A stretch of 64,000 nucleotides of DNA from contig CAJXBM010000001.1 of the NCBI GenBank assembly GCA_913051185.1, positions 1-64,000 of the forward strand. The letters run 5' to 3'. The translations under genes and the position numbers were made by a program. This document shows, in pieces, positions 1 through 8,220 of this stretch. The first letter of the stretch is position 1. Each line of letters begins with the position of its first letter. A model generated the notes under the pieces. The model saw nothing but the letters and a program-made list of their open reading frames with translations, made no database searches and was not told the DNA's origin. Source of the stretch: UBA2979 sp913051185. Lineage in GTDB: Bacteria > Chloroflexota > Dehalococcoidia > UBA2979.

Positions 1-665
1 GTGACGGTATTGTAGAGTTTTGTGCTGGATCCTGACAGTGCAAAGGGTATTCCTAATACTAACGTGATAAGGGCCATTGATAATACAGTTCCAACTCCAA
101 ATAAAATCAGATACGACACTCCAATCCAAAATGATGAAATTGTAGGAAGTAAAGCGAGCATCACCGCAGCACTGCCGGCTAGACCATGAATCATGCCGAT
201 AACAAAAGATTTAGCTCGAAACACTGGCTTGCCAAAGTGAAGGAAGCCATGGTCAGACTTTTCATGCGAGTCTTCCTCAGCGTCATGAGTCCCATGTATG
301 TGCACATGGCGCCCATCATCGTGATCATGTTCGTGTGCATGTAACTGGCTTTTTCGAAGATTCCAGTACACCTGAAGCCCTAGGAAAACGAGCATTATTC
401 CGACGCCAAATTCAAAAATATGTTCCACTTGTTCATACTGATCGAGTAGGACTTCTTTAAATATAAGAATGAGTACGCCAATGACTAATAACGGCGTAGT
501 ATGGCCTAGTCCCCAAGAGGCTCCGATCCACAGACCTCGACGAATATTTTTTGAGTCATTAACTATCGCAGCAACCGCAACTACGTGATCCGCATCCGTA
601 GCGTGTTTAAGACCGAGTAAGAAACCCAGAACTATCGCTGCTACTAAACCATATTCAGTTTCCAT
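1..665 (-). CDS. NiCoT/UreH-type nickel-cobalt transporter, 3' part cut by window edge
   Basis: Reading the minus strand from the ATG at 663-665 gives an open frame to the window edge (about 221 residues, no stop, so the C-terminus is missing). It begins METEYGLVAAIVLG and contains the segment HATDADHVVAV at residues 21-31, which carries the HX4DH signature that binds metal in the NiCoT family of Ni2+/Co2+ permeases. Further hydrophobic segments follow, and between them lies a His/Asp/Glu-rich loop (about residues 118-150, many HxH and HDHD pairs), typical of metal-binding cytoplasmic loops. The family moves Ni2+ or Co2+ across the inner membrane; which metal cannot be told from sequence. It is divergent from the 932-3489 operon and shares its promoter region. 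Confidence 0.85.
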   Translation of the reverse strand, partial: METEYGLVAAIVLGFLLGLKHATDADHVVAVAAIVNDSKNIRRGLWIGASWGLGHTTPLLVIGVLILIFKEVLLDQYEQVEHIFEFGVGIMLVFLGLQVYWNLRKSQLHAHEHDHDDGRHVHIHGTHDAEEDSHEKSDHGFLHFGKPVFRAKSFVIGMIHGLAGSAAVMLALLPTISSFWIGVSYLILFGVGTVLSMALITLVLGIPFALSGSSTKLYNTV

Positions 666-931
666 ACGCCGCCCTAAAAAAATCCAGTCCCCATATTACT
701 ACTGAAAAGTTCAACGGAGTTCATGATTTCCGATCTAACTTTTATTTCATCCTGTGAGATTCTATTTCTTAGATAATATTTAACGAAATCTTAGAAAAAT
801 CTTATTTTTCTCACGTAAATTTATTGGAGATTGATTAATGAAATAGTTGGTATCTAGATATTTGTTGGAAGGCTAGGGCGACTGGTTCAAGTTAATGGTC
901 AATCAAATAGAATTATGAGATGGAGCGAATT
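666..931. promoter_or_regulatory. Divergent promoter region with four TTA triplets phased at 11 bp
   Basis: This gap between the Ni/Co transporter (minus) and the two-component operon (plus) is AT-rich and has no gene. TTA triplets sit at 769-771, 780-782, 791-793 and 802-804, exactly 11 bp apart. The best copies, ATCTTAG at 788 and ATCTTAT at 799, form a direct repeat. Direct repeats with 11-bp phasing are the usual binding pattern of OmpR/PhoB-type response regulators (established for that family), and such a regulator is encoded directly downstream at 1367. Parts of the motif recur at 59232-59245 and 59310-59319. That the regulator binds here is inference. Confidence 0.5.
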
Positions 932-1354
932 ATGAGAAGTGTAACCACCGTAAATATGGTAACTCTGGGTATGTTAGGACTGGCGGTACTAATTGCTGTC
1001 GGACTGTTTTTTAAACCTGCTACAGCTGTTTTAGCCTCAGGTCCAGAATCAGGTGCACCAGCTCAATCTGCACGAGTAACCAAGTCAGATATTGCGACCC
1101 GTATAGCCTCGGCGGTAGAGGCAGGGAAGCTTACTCAGGCTGAAGCTGACCTGAAGTTAGAGCAACTGGCGAACGGTGAGTTTTCTAAGCTTCGAGCTAG
1201 TAAGAGTCGAGTAACCAAGTCAGATATTGCGACCCGTATAGCCTCGGCGGTAGAGGCAGGGAAGCTTACTCAGGCTGAAGCTGACCTGAAGTTAGAGCAA
1301 CTGGCGAACGGTGAGTTTTCTAAGCTTCGAGCTGGTAAGAAACCCGTACGTTAG
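932..1354 (+). CDS. Small secreted or anchored protein with two identical 45-residue repeats
   Basis: The protein has an N-terminal hydrophobic segment (about residues 9-26) ending near ATAVLASG, so it is probably exported or membrane-anchored. It then has two copies of a charged helical unit running from RVTKSDIATR through KLTQAEADLKLEQL to the end. The copies are identical over 42 residues and differ only in the linker. I do not recognise a family; the 'sensitive to T-Q-E/A-E-A' helix style resembles small secreted proteins of unknown function in Gram-positives and Chloroflexota. ATG 932 is preferred over ATG 920 because GGAG lies a few bases upstream of it. The stop is 12 bp before the response regulator, so it probably belongs to the same operon and may be a sensor accessory or target. 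Function unknown. Confidence 0.7.
   Translation: MRSVTTVNMVTLGMLGLAVLIAVGLFFKPATAVLASGPESGAPAQSARVTKSDIATRIASAVEAGKLTQAEADLKLEQLANGEFSKLRASKSRVTKSDIATRIASAVEAGKLTQAEADLKLEQLANGEFSKLRAGKKPVR
1073..1333 (+). repeat. Exact tandem duplication, 126 bp identical with 135-bp period
   Basis: Bases 1073-1198 are identical to 1208-1333, including all synonymous positions. After one mismatch the identity continues for six more bases. The period (135 bp) is 45 codons, so the frame is kept. Complete DNA identity points to a very recent duplication, or to ongoing homogenisation or slippage that could add or remove units. Confidence 0.95.
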
Positions 1355-1366
1355 GAATAAAATATC

Positions 1367-2041
1367 GTGTCTTACCAAGTGCTAGTGGTAGATGATGATG
1401 TTGCCATATGTCAGGCCCTCGAGCGTAATTTGCGCTTGAGGGGTTTCACTGTTGAGGTTGTAAATGATGGTGAAGAGGCCATCTCTGCCGTTGAAACCGG
1501 ACCACCCGATCTCGTAGTTTTAGATATTGGGATGCCAAAAATCGATGGAATACAGGTAACTGAATACCTGCGAAATAGAAATTACATGATGCCTATATGT
1601 ATTCTCTCTGCGCAAGATGAAATAGCCGACCGAGTGAGAGGATTAGAGGCTGGGGCAGACGACTATCTTGTAAAACCTTTTGCGTTTGAGGAGCTTTTAG
1701 CGCGCATTAAAGCTCTTTTACGTCGAAGTCAGGAAGATAGAAGTGACACAGTTGAGGTTCTTGATTTTTGTCTAAATCAGCCTGGACGTGTTGCCGAATA
1801 TGCTGGAGTCAACTTAGAACTCACAAAAATTGAATTTGATTTATTGGCTGTATTGATCACTCACAAGGGTCAGGTTTTGAGCAGATATCAGCTTCTTGAA
1901 CTTGTGTGGGGGTATGACTTTGAGGTTGATTCAAATGTAGTTGATGTTTTTATCGGGTATTTGAGACGGAAGATGAAGGATGCGGGTAGCAACCAAGTCA
2001 TACATACAGTGCGTGGCGTGGGGTTTGTATTTCGCCTATGA
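1367..2041 (+). CDS. OmpR/PhoB-family response regulator
   Basis: The 224 residues fall into a receiver domain (about 1-118) and a winged-helix DNA-binding domain (about 128-222). The receiver has the acidic triad at D9-D11, the phospho-acceptor D53 in VVLDIGMP, S81 at the switch position and K103 in the VKPF motif. The C-terminal part contains the usual LTKIEFDLLAVL start and the VDVFIGYLRRK recognition helix region. It starts at GTG 1367, with TAGGA upstream, 12 bp after the repeat protein. The next gene, its likely cognate kinase, overlaps it by ATGA. It probably controls its own operon through the phased repeats at 769-804, and perhaps the adjacent Ni/Co transporter. Confidence 0.95.
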   Translation: MSYQVLVVDDDVAICQALERNLRLRGFTVEVVNDGEEAISAVETGPPDLVVLDIGMPKIDGIQVTEYLRNRNYMMPICILSAQDEIADRVRGLEAGADDYLVKPFAFEELLARIKALLRRSQEDRSDTVEVLDFCLNQPGRVAEYAGVNLELTKIEFDLLAVLITHKGQVLSRYQLLELVWGYDFEVDSNVVDVFIGYLRRKMKDAGSNQVIHTVRGVGFVFRL

Positions 2042-3489
2042 GTCTGAGATTAAGAATTGCAGGACTTTTAGCGGGAATTACAGCTCTTATGTGCGTCGTG
2101 TCTGGATTCACAATCAACGAGTGGGCTGACCGAGATCGGGCAGGACGAGTGGATGAGTCTCTCGACCAGCAGATTGAGAAATTCTTGTCGGGACCAAAAC
2201 TTGCGAGCGTCTTTGGTGGTGAAAGAATATTTAGGCAGCGAAGTGGATCTGATCAAGGTACATGGCTGAGTGTGGAGATACCTACCAAGATAATTTTTTC
2301 ACTATCTGGGTATCAAGATGTGGTGGTTGAGAGCGAGGGGTTTCCGGATATCTTAATTCCCAGTACCGCAGGCTTTTTTGAAGCACATGACAGCAGAACT
2401 ACTTGGCGTGCTAAGGCAACGGTACGACGCCCGATTCCGAGTTCCTCATCAGGAATATTGCTGGGTGGTGGCCCTGCGGGAAGATTTGTGGAGGCAGTTA
2501 CCGTGGTGGCCGCCATATCAGATGATCGCGACATGACAGCTCGTTCGGATTTGAGGAAGGCACTGCTCCGTGTGGGCCTATTCGCAACACTTTTGTCTGC
2601 GGCAATTGGATGGCTTTTGGGAGGGCAGGCATTGCGACCGTTCGAGCGGTTACGAGCTGAGACCAATTTAGTTCGTGTTGCCGATGATTTATCTAAACGT
2701 GTGGATGTGAGAGGACCAGCTGAAATAACGGCGCTTGCGAAAGATATTAATTCCATGCTGGCCCGACTGGAATCAGCATCGTTAGATACTGCACAGGCAT
2801 TGACTAGCTCGCGTGAATTCGGATCGAACGTGGCTCACGAGTTGCGCACACCGCTCACGAGCATGCGCCTGAACGTAGATCTCTTGCGTACAGCTGAGCT
2901 TGAGCCCCACGATCAGGCACCTATTTTGGAACAAATTGCATCGCAGCATGATCGCCTCATACGCACGCTCGATGCGCTACGTCTTCTTTCTCGTGGTGAC
3001 TTAACTCAGGGAGAGTCTAATTTTGAACAAGTAGATCTCATTGATGTGATTAGGCAGGGTATTGAGCGGCACTTCTTGGGAGATAAAAGTATCGACTTAT
3101 CGCTTGATCTATCCGATGAAATCCCATTAGTGATGGGTTGGCGCGAAGGCCTAGATGTTGTATTTAGGAACATATTTGAGAATATTATGGTCCATGCTGT
3201 TAGACCCAATCAGAAATTGGCAGTTAATGTGACTGCTCACCCTACGGATAGTGAGGTACATATTTCTATTGAAGATAATGGTCCTGGCATCGAATCTACT
3301 CGTCGCGCACGGGTGCTTGAAAGGTTTTATCAAGTAGCTGATGGGAATCGTGAAGGGTCCGGTCTTGGTCTCGCGTTAGTCGACCAGCAAATGGCTATTC
3401 ATAATGGGACGGTAGTGGTAGGAGAGAGTGAATTAGGGGGCGCTTTAGTGACTTTGATTTTTCCGATCGAAAAAAATAATCAAAGTTAA
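2038..3489 (+). CDS. Sensor histidine kinase with HAMP domain
   Basis: The protein has 483 residues. One membrane segment lies at about 7-27 and a second at about 177-198, enclosing a roughly 150-residue extracytoplasmic sensor region that I cannot assign to a family. A HAMP linker follows (about 199-250). The HisKA dimerisation helix contains phospho-accepting H267 in NVAHELRTPL. The C-terminal ATPase domain has an N-box-like NIFENIMVHA, DNGPGI, and the GSGLGLALV G2 box. It overlaps the response regulator by 4 bp (ATGA), so the two are translationally coupled and form a cognate pair. The signal is unknown; the neighbouring metal transporter suggests a metal or envelope cue, which is inference. 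Confidence 0.95.
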   Translation: MSLRLRIAGLLAGITALMCVVSGFTINEWADRDRAGRVDESLDQQIEKFLSGPKLASVFGGERIFRQRSGSDQGTWLSVEIPTKIIFSLSGYQDVVVESEGFPDILIPSTAGFFEAHDSRTTWRAKATVRRPIPSSSSGILLGGGPAGRFVEAVTVVAAISDDRDMTARSDLRKALLRVGLFATLLSAAIGWLLGGQALRPFERLRAETNLVRVADDLSKRVDVRGPAEITALAKDINSMLARLESASLDTAQALTSSREFGSNVAHELRTPLTSMRLNVDLLRTAELEPHDQAPILEQIASQHDRLIRTLDALRLLSRGDLTQGESNFEQVDLIDVIRQGIERHFLGDKSIDLSLDLSDEIPLVMGWREGLDVVFRNIFENIMVHAVRPNQKLAVNVTAHPTDSEVHISIEDNGPGIESTRRARVLERFYQVADGNREGSGLGLALVDQQMAIHNGTVVVGESELGGALVTLIFPIEKNNQS

Positions 3490-3984
3490 TTAATCTGATC
3501 TGGATCCGCCAAAATTGAGATTATTACATTCGATACATACTTTTTCCGGAATCAAGCCTACCCGCATGAGCAAGGCAAACGCCCAGCAGCCTGCACAGAA
3601 ACTGATTATTGACTCAAGCGCTGCAAACAGAGCTAGAACTAAATAAAGTGTTTTGGCGATGGCTGCTTGATCACTAATCAAGAGTAGGAGTGCTGATGTG
3701 GAAAATAAAAAACCTACAGCCTGAGCAAATCGTTTGGGCGGTCCAGCGACATTTTTCTCTTTTTTAATAATACTGGGAACAATTACTCGTGTAGCAAGTA
3801 ATCCTATTGGGCTCAGTGTGGGCCCCGTGAGGAGTCTAGCAGTGAAGCCGTATGCTAAAAAAACAGCGATTGGTAACCAAAGTGTCAGGCTTGTAATCAG
3901 TGTGAGGACTAGAACACATGCTGCAACGGTTCTCGCAGCATACTCGTTGACTGGATTTGGGAACGAAAAGAGATTGCCAAACAC
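3490..3984 (-). CDS. DUF4395-family membrane protein
   Basis: This 164-residue protein starts at GTG 3984, with a GAGGAT ribosome-binding site upstream. It has about four hydrophobic segments (near residues 15-35, 38-55, 88-105 and 110-140). The pattern of an N-terminal VNEYAARTVA, a central KRFAQAVGFLFS and a late FCAGCWAF matches the DUF4395 family, integral membrane proteins of unknown function often found near thioredoxin-like or sulfur-transfer genes. Two cysteine pairs occur, FCAGCWAF in the last membrane segment and VCIECNN near the C-terminus. It converges on the histidine kinase gene with no gap. No reaction can be assigned. Confidence 0.75.
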   Translation of the reverse strand: MFGNLFSFPNPVNEYAARTVAACVLVLTLITSLTLWLPIAVFLAYGFTARLLTGPTLSPIGLLATRVIVPSIIKKEKNVAGPPKRFAQAVGFLFSTSALLLLISDQAAIAKTLYLVLALFAALESIISFCAGCWAFALLMRVGLIPEKVCIECNNLNFGGSRSD

Positions 3985-4128
3985 TGCAGTTGATCCTCAC
4001 ATATCTTAATAATGTTAATCAGAAAAGTGATGTTTATTATAAGGTGTTTCTGACTCTGGTGAGTGATTAGTTCGCTCATTTGTTGCTATGGTGAATGAAC
4101 TGCGGGGACCAAAAGTGAGGTGATAACG

Positions 4129-4338
4129 ATGGCAGATACATTTGGATGTGTGAAATGTGGAGGATCTGAGGCTAGTACTGGTGAGATACGAACGACTGGC
4201 TCTGGATTTTCACGGTTCATGAACTTACAGAACCAAAAATATGCAACAGTATCATGTGTCGACTGTGGGTATACGGAGTTGTATAAGCGCAGCGGTGGTG
4301 GAGCATTAGGAAATGTCTTTGATATTTTGTCAAACTGA
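4129..4338 (+). CDS. Small zinc-ribbon protein (COG3478-like)
   Basis: The 69-residue protein starts at ATG 4129, chosen over GTG 4120 because GAGGTG lies at the right distance before 4129. It has two CxxC knuckles, CVKC near the N-terminus and CVDC about 40 residues later, giving a four-cysteine zinc ribbon. The segment KYATVSCVDCGYTELYKR followed by a Gly-rich stretch and NVFDIL is typical of the predicted nucleic-acid-binding zinc-ribbon family COG3478. The target is unknown. It is followed 19 bp downstream by the PPOX-type gene with its own ribosome-binding site AAGGAGG. Confidence 0.8.
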   Translation: MADTFGCVKCGGSEASTGEIRTTGSGFSRFMNLQNQKYATVSCVDCGYTELYKRSGGGALGNVFDILSN

Positions 4339-4357
4339 TAACTAAGGAGGATGTGCG

Positions 4358-4768
4358 ATGGTCGAGCAAGAGGTTATTTCTTTTCTTTCTGAGTTACACG
4401 TGGGAATTTTGTCGATTCCTCGACAAGATCGAGCGCCGCATTCCACTCCGGTGTGGTACCAATACGAATCGGATAATACGATTTGGTTTTTAGCCGACCC
4501 AAATAGTCAAAAAGGGAAATTATTGTCTGTCGGATCCAAGCTTTCTTTCGTGGTCCAGAGTGAAGATCCTCCGTATAAATATGTAAGTATCGAGGGCAGT
4601 GTGGCGAGCGTCGCTCCGTATGATATCGAATCTGACCTGAGACCTATCGCGCGATTCTATCTTGGCGAAGAAGGTGGTGACGAGTATGTCAGTCAATCAG
4701 GAGAAACTACTGGTAATCGATATACTATTGAGATAAATAAATTAATGTCCTATGGCGTGGAGAGCTAA
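4358..4768 (+). CDS. Pyridoxamine-5'-phosphate-oxidase-like (PPOX) split-barrel protein
   Basis: This 136-residue protein has the split-barrel flavin-binding pattern: an N-terminal helix, a strand with HVGILSIPRQDRAPHSTPVWYQY, then IWFLADPNSQKGKLL, LSFVVQSEDPPYKYVSIEGSV and a C-terminal barrel strand. Members bind FMN or F420 and reduce or oxidise small cofactors; the short length and TPVWY motif fit the F420/FMN-dependent group. The substrate is not evident. A strong AAGGAGG lies just before the ATG, and the gene probably forms an operon with the zinc-ribbon gene. Confidence 0.8.
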   Translation: MVEQEVISFLSELHVGILSIPRQDRAPHSTPVWYQYESDNTIWFLADPNSQKGKLLSVGSKLSFVVQSEDPPYKYVSIEGSVASVAPYDIESDLRPIARFYLGEEGGDEYVSQSGETTGNRYTIEINKLMSYGVES

Positions 4769-4834
4769 TTAAAGACGTAGGCTAGTGCGTTAATGAATTG
4801 ATACACGGTCAAAATTAAAAAAGAGGGATATGGT

Positions 4835-5515
4835 ATGTCAGAACAACTTGCAACCCTGACTCGGGAGGGTGCGGTTTCTATTATTAAGATGAATGATGGG
4901 AAAGCTAATGTATTTTCTCATCCAATGAGTATGACGATTGAATCGTTGTTAGATGATGTTCCTAAAGACAGTGGTGCACTTCTCATCACTGGTAAATCGG
5001 GCATTCTTTCTGGCGGGTTTGACTTAAATGTAATAAACGAGGGCACGCCAGAAGATCGTAGAGCTATGACCAAAGCGGGATTTTCGTTGTTACGACGAAT
5101 CTATAGTTTTCCACGACCAGTTGTTATCGCATGTAGCGGTCACAGCATAGCGCTCGGGGCTTTCCTTCTGTTTTGTGCTGATTATCGAATCGGAATTCAG
5201 GGTGATTTTCGAATTGGTGCCAACGAAATAATGAATAACATGAATGTGCCTGTACCTATTCTCGAAATAGCCAAAACACGAGTGGCTACCGCACATTGGT
5301 ACAGAGCCATGCTTAATTCTGAGATTTACCAAATATCTGATGCTGTCGCGCCCGGATATCTAGACGAACTCGTGGAACCTGATCAGTTGCTTCCTGAAGC
5401 TCTTAAGAAAGCAACCGCTATGGCTGAGCTTGGCCATCCCTTTTATGAAGCAACAAAAGGGATGGATCAAGCGAGTGTTTTGGATCGAATCGATACGGCT
5501 ATTGCTTCGATGTAG
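4835..5515 (+). CDS. Short enoyl-CoA hydratase/isomerase (crotonase) family protein
   Basis: At 226 residues it is shorter than the usual 255-265. The crotonase core is visible: KMNDGKANVFSHPM, the first oxyanion-hole segment SGGFDLNVI, and the second segment CSGHSIALGAFLLFCADYRIG. The region that carries the catalytic glutamates in hydratases reads FRIGANEIMNNMNVPVP, so the residue pattern differs from classical hydratases and the enzyme may be an isomerase or hydrolase. It acts on acyl-CoA esters in the cytosol. It converges on the carboxyltransferase gene 10 bp away and begins a cluster of CoA-ester genes. Confidence 0.85.
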   Translation: MSEQLATLTREGAVSIIKMNDGKANVFSHPMSMTIESLLDDVPKDSGALLITGKSGILSGGFDLNVINEGTPEDRRAMTKAGFSLLRRIYSFPRPVVIACSGHSIALGAFLLFCADYRIGIQGDFRIGANEIMNNMNVPVPILEIAKTRVATAHWYRAMLNSEIYQISDAVAPGYLDELVEPDQLLPEALKKATAMAELGHPFYEATKGMDQASVLDRIDTAIASM

Positions 5516-5525
5516 GTAGTTCTCG

Positions 5526-7103
5526 CTACCAGGTGTCTATATAGGGGTACTTCTTCTTTTTACGTGGCTTTGCGGGGGGGATATTTGCAAGCCCCATGGC
5601 GATCCAAGACCGAGTGTCAGCAGGATCGATCACGTCATCAATACCAAATCCTGCACTTGCGTTGACGGCCTTTGCGTCTTCATACGCATCATCAACTTGT
5701 CGCTGGTATTCCTTTAGTCTGTCATCTGGATCTTCAATGGCTTCAAGCTCTTTTCTATATCCAAGTTTTACACTTCCTTCTATGGCCATCCCAGCGAATT
5801 CAGCAGTGGGCCACGCCACGGTAAGCATGGGAACGAGAGCCGAGGCGCCAACCATACCGACCACGCCAAGGCCATAGGCCTTACGCACGACAATAGCAAA
5901 CATTGGGACAGTCACATTAGCTCCGGCATTGAACAATCTGACGCAGTGCCTGACCAGAGCTGTCGACTCCACGTCTGGGCCAACCATCATTCCAGGAGTA
6001 TCCATCAAACTCAGAATTGGAATATCAAACGCGTCACATAATTTGATGAAGCGCGCACCCTTGTCGGCACCATCTGAGTCAATTGCACCTGAGATGTGAT
6101 GAGGATTGTTGGCGATCACTGCCATCGGCCGGCCTTCTACTCGGATGAATGCGGTAATTATTCCCACGCCAAATTGTTCTCGAATCTCAAGTACCGAGTC
6201 TTTATCTGCGATAGTACGAATTACCTCACGCATGTCATATAAGCGCATGCGGTTTTCCGGAACGATATGACGCAGTTGTCGTTGGTCAGGAGCTTCCCAT
6301 TCTTCTACTGCACCCTGGAAGTATGATAAATATTTTTTCGCCGCAGTCACGGCGGCCTCTTCGTCTTTTACTAATATGTCGACGACGCCGTTGGGCACTT
6401 GAAACGACATTGGTCCCAGTTCTTCAGGCGTGTATACGCCGAGGCCGCCACTTTCTACCATCGCCGGTCCACCCATCGCCACAGTAGATCCTTCCGTTGC
6501 AATAATGACATCGCAGCAGGCAAGTAGTGCTGTGTTACCTGCAAAACATCTACCGTTAGTAACTCCGACTAATGGGACCCAGCCGCTGAGCTGAGAGAAC
6601 TGTGTGAATGTGTGTGTATCGAAGGCAACGCGCGGACCTATTTCGTCATCACCTGGTCTGCCGCCACCACCTTCTGTGAAGAAGACAAGAGGAAGCTTGA
6701 ACCTATGAGCGAGTTCGAACATCCTATCTTGCTTGTAGTGATTTCTTTTGCCTTGGGTACCCGCAAGTACGGTGTAGTCGTATGAAATAACCATGGTTCG
6801 CGCTTGACTCGATGCAAAGTCTTTCCCGTTCACTGAACCAATTCCAGAGATTAATCCGTCTGCTGGAGTATTTTTCCTTAGTTCCTCGTCATTTTGTCGC
6901 TGATGTTGCCGTGCAACAACTAATGCACCATATTCTTTAAAGGTGCCTTCATCTACTAATTGCTCAATGTTTTCTCTGGGCATTCTGAAACCACGAGCGT
7001 AACGTTTGGCAACTGCTTCTTCACGATTTTCGTCAAGCGTATAGGCGTGCCTTGCATACGATTCTGCTAGATCAGGTCGTATGTAATCGGGGTCAGAAGA
7101 CAT
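5526..7103 (-). CDS. Acyl-CoA carboxylase carboxyltransferase (propionyl-CoA carboxylase beta type)
   Basis: This is a two-lobed carboxyltransferase of about 525 residues. The N-terminal lobe contains SQARTMVISYDYTVLAGTQG and FFTEGGGGRPGDD. The C-terminal lobe contains NNPHHISGAIDSDGADKGARF, IPILSLMDTPGMMVG and RKAYGLGVVGM, the acyl-CoA and biotin-binding glycine-rich turns of the family. These subunits transfer carboxyl groups from carboxybiotin to an acyl-CoA. No biotin carboxylase or biotin carrier gene lies in the window, so the partner is elsewhere. The tail ends in a basic KPRKKKKY stretch. ATG 7103 is preferred over GTG 7115 because the AAAGAGAG ribosome-binding site precedes it at normal spacing. 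Substrate unknown. Confidence 0.9.
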   Translation of the reverse strand: MSSDPDYIRPDLAESYARHAYTLDENREEAVAKRYARGFRMPRENIEQLVDEGTFKEYGALVVARQHQRQNDEELRKNTPADGLISGIGSVNGKDFASSQARTMVISYDYTVLAGTQGKRNHYKQDRMFELAHRFKLPLVFFTEGGGGRPGDDEIGPRVAFDTHTFTQFSQLSGWVPLVGVTNGRCFAGNTALLACCDVIIATEGSTVAMGGPAMVESGGLGVYTPEELGPMSFQVPNGVVDILVKDEEAAVTAAKKYLSYFQGAVEEWEAPDQRQLRHIVPENRMRLYDMREVIRTIADKDSVLEIREQFGVGIITAFIRVEGRPMAVIANNPHHISGAIDSDGADKGARFIKLCDAFDIPILSLMDTPGMMVGPDVESTALVRHCVRLFNAGANVTVPMFAIVVRKAYGLGVVGMVGASALVPMLTVAWPTAEFAGMAIEGSVKLGYRKELEAIEDPDDRLKEYQRQVDDAYEDAKAVNASAGFGIDDVIDPADTRSWIAMGLANIPPAKPRKKKKYPYIDTW

Positions 7104-7258
7104 ATGATATATCACTCTCTTTAATCAACCTGTGTGACCAACTAAACTATGTTTAAGCTCGATTTACTATGGTTGGTGAATCGGGCCCTAATTCGAACTT
7201 CCGATAAAGTAATTCATTACTCTCTGCCGCTCAAGCAGTGAAACGTTTGATAGATAAT

Positions 7259-8140
7259 TTACCCATCGAGAGCCTCATATTTTTCAGTCGTACGTTCCTC
7301 AATCTCATACAATTCTTGTAATCCAGCGTGTACTTGGAGTGTTTTGTAAGTCTCCATGAGTGCGTCCATATTGCTTGCACTATTTCCTTTATAGGCTTCA
7401 GTGAATGCGGTCTGAATTGCCTGAATAGCTGCCACCTGCGCTGAGAATGGATCAAGCACGAGTCGGAAATTATTTTCTAGTAACAGTTCAGTATTCCACC
7501 TACCTGGTGCTGTAATTAAGGCCATAGGTACCGATATGCTTCCACCGAGTATTTTGATTTCTTCTTCCGAGCGGGGTGACCAGAGGATAACGTCAGCGCC
7601 GGCTTCCACGTAGGCATGTGACCGCTTGATCGCCGAATTGAGTGACTCGTTTGCGATTGCGCTTGTTCGGGCGATAACAGTGAAATTTGGGTCCTCGCGC
7701 GCGCTAACTGTTTCGCGGATTTTTTCCTCCATTTCACCTTGTGATATGAGGTGCTCTACGCCTTTGTGGTGGTGAACTCTTTTTGGGCTGACTTGGTCTT
7801 CAATCTCGAGCGCAACTGCTCCGGTAGCTTCAATATCGCGGCATGTTCGCCAGGCATGCACAGCGTCGCCAAATCCAACTCCGACGTCGACGATTAGAGA
7901 AATATTTGATCTACTAGTAATTTGCCTGGCATATGAACTCACTTCACTTATGGAGAGTAATGCCTCTGAGATTGCCAGCTCGAACCCGAGCGCTCCGCCA
8001 CTCAGGTAGCCACATGTAAAGCCGGATTCTTGAGCGATTCGAGCCATGAGCGGATTTAGACAAAGTGGAGCTACTGTGAGATTCCGATCTTGGAGTCCTC
8101 GTGCGAATGTTTTTCTATTATCGATAACAGCTTGTCGCAT
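7259..8140 (-). CDS. Isocitrate lyase/PEP mutase superfamily protein with altered catalytic motifs
   Basis: This 293-residue TIM-barrel protein aligns with the PEP mutase/isocitrate lyase superfamily through LIVDVGVGFGDAVHAWRT, ALEIEDQVSPKR and DVILWSPRS. In most members the first motif is DADTG with two metal-binding aspartates; here it is D85-V-G87-V-G, so the second aspartate is a glycine. The usual Lys-Arg/Lys-Cys-Gly-His loop is replaced by RVHHH at 121-125, so the lyase cysteine is missing. The glutamate and aspartate of EIEDQ are kept. It may be an oxaloacetate-decarboxylase-like or carboxyvinyl-phosphonate-like variant, or catalyse something else. It is divergent from the crotonase at 8221. 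Confidence 0.85.
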   Translation of the reverse strand: MRQAVIDNRKTFARGLQDRNLTVAPLCLNPLMARIAQESGFTCGYLSGGALGFELAISEALLSISEVSSYARQITSRSNISLIVDVGVGFGDAVHAWRTCRDIEATGAVALEIEDQVSPKRVHHHKGVEHLISQGEMEEKIRETVSAREDPNFTVIARTSAIANESLNSAIKRSHAYVEAGADVILWSPRSEEEIKILGGSISVPMALITAPGRWNTELLLENNFRLVLDPFSAQVAAIQAIQTAFTEAYKGNSASNMDALMETYKTLQVHAGLQELYEIEERTTEKYEALDG

Positions 8141-8220
8141 ATTTCTATATAGTATGGCATTCAGTGATGACCATAAGGAATCGCAGAGAAAGACATCGTT
8201 TAGGGAAAGTGTGATGTGAT

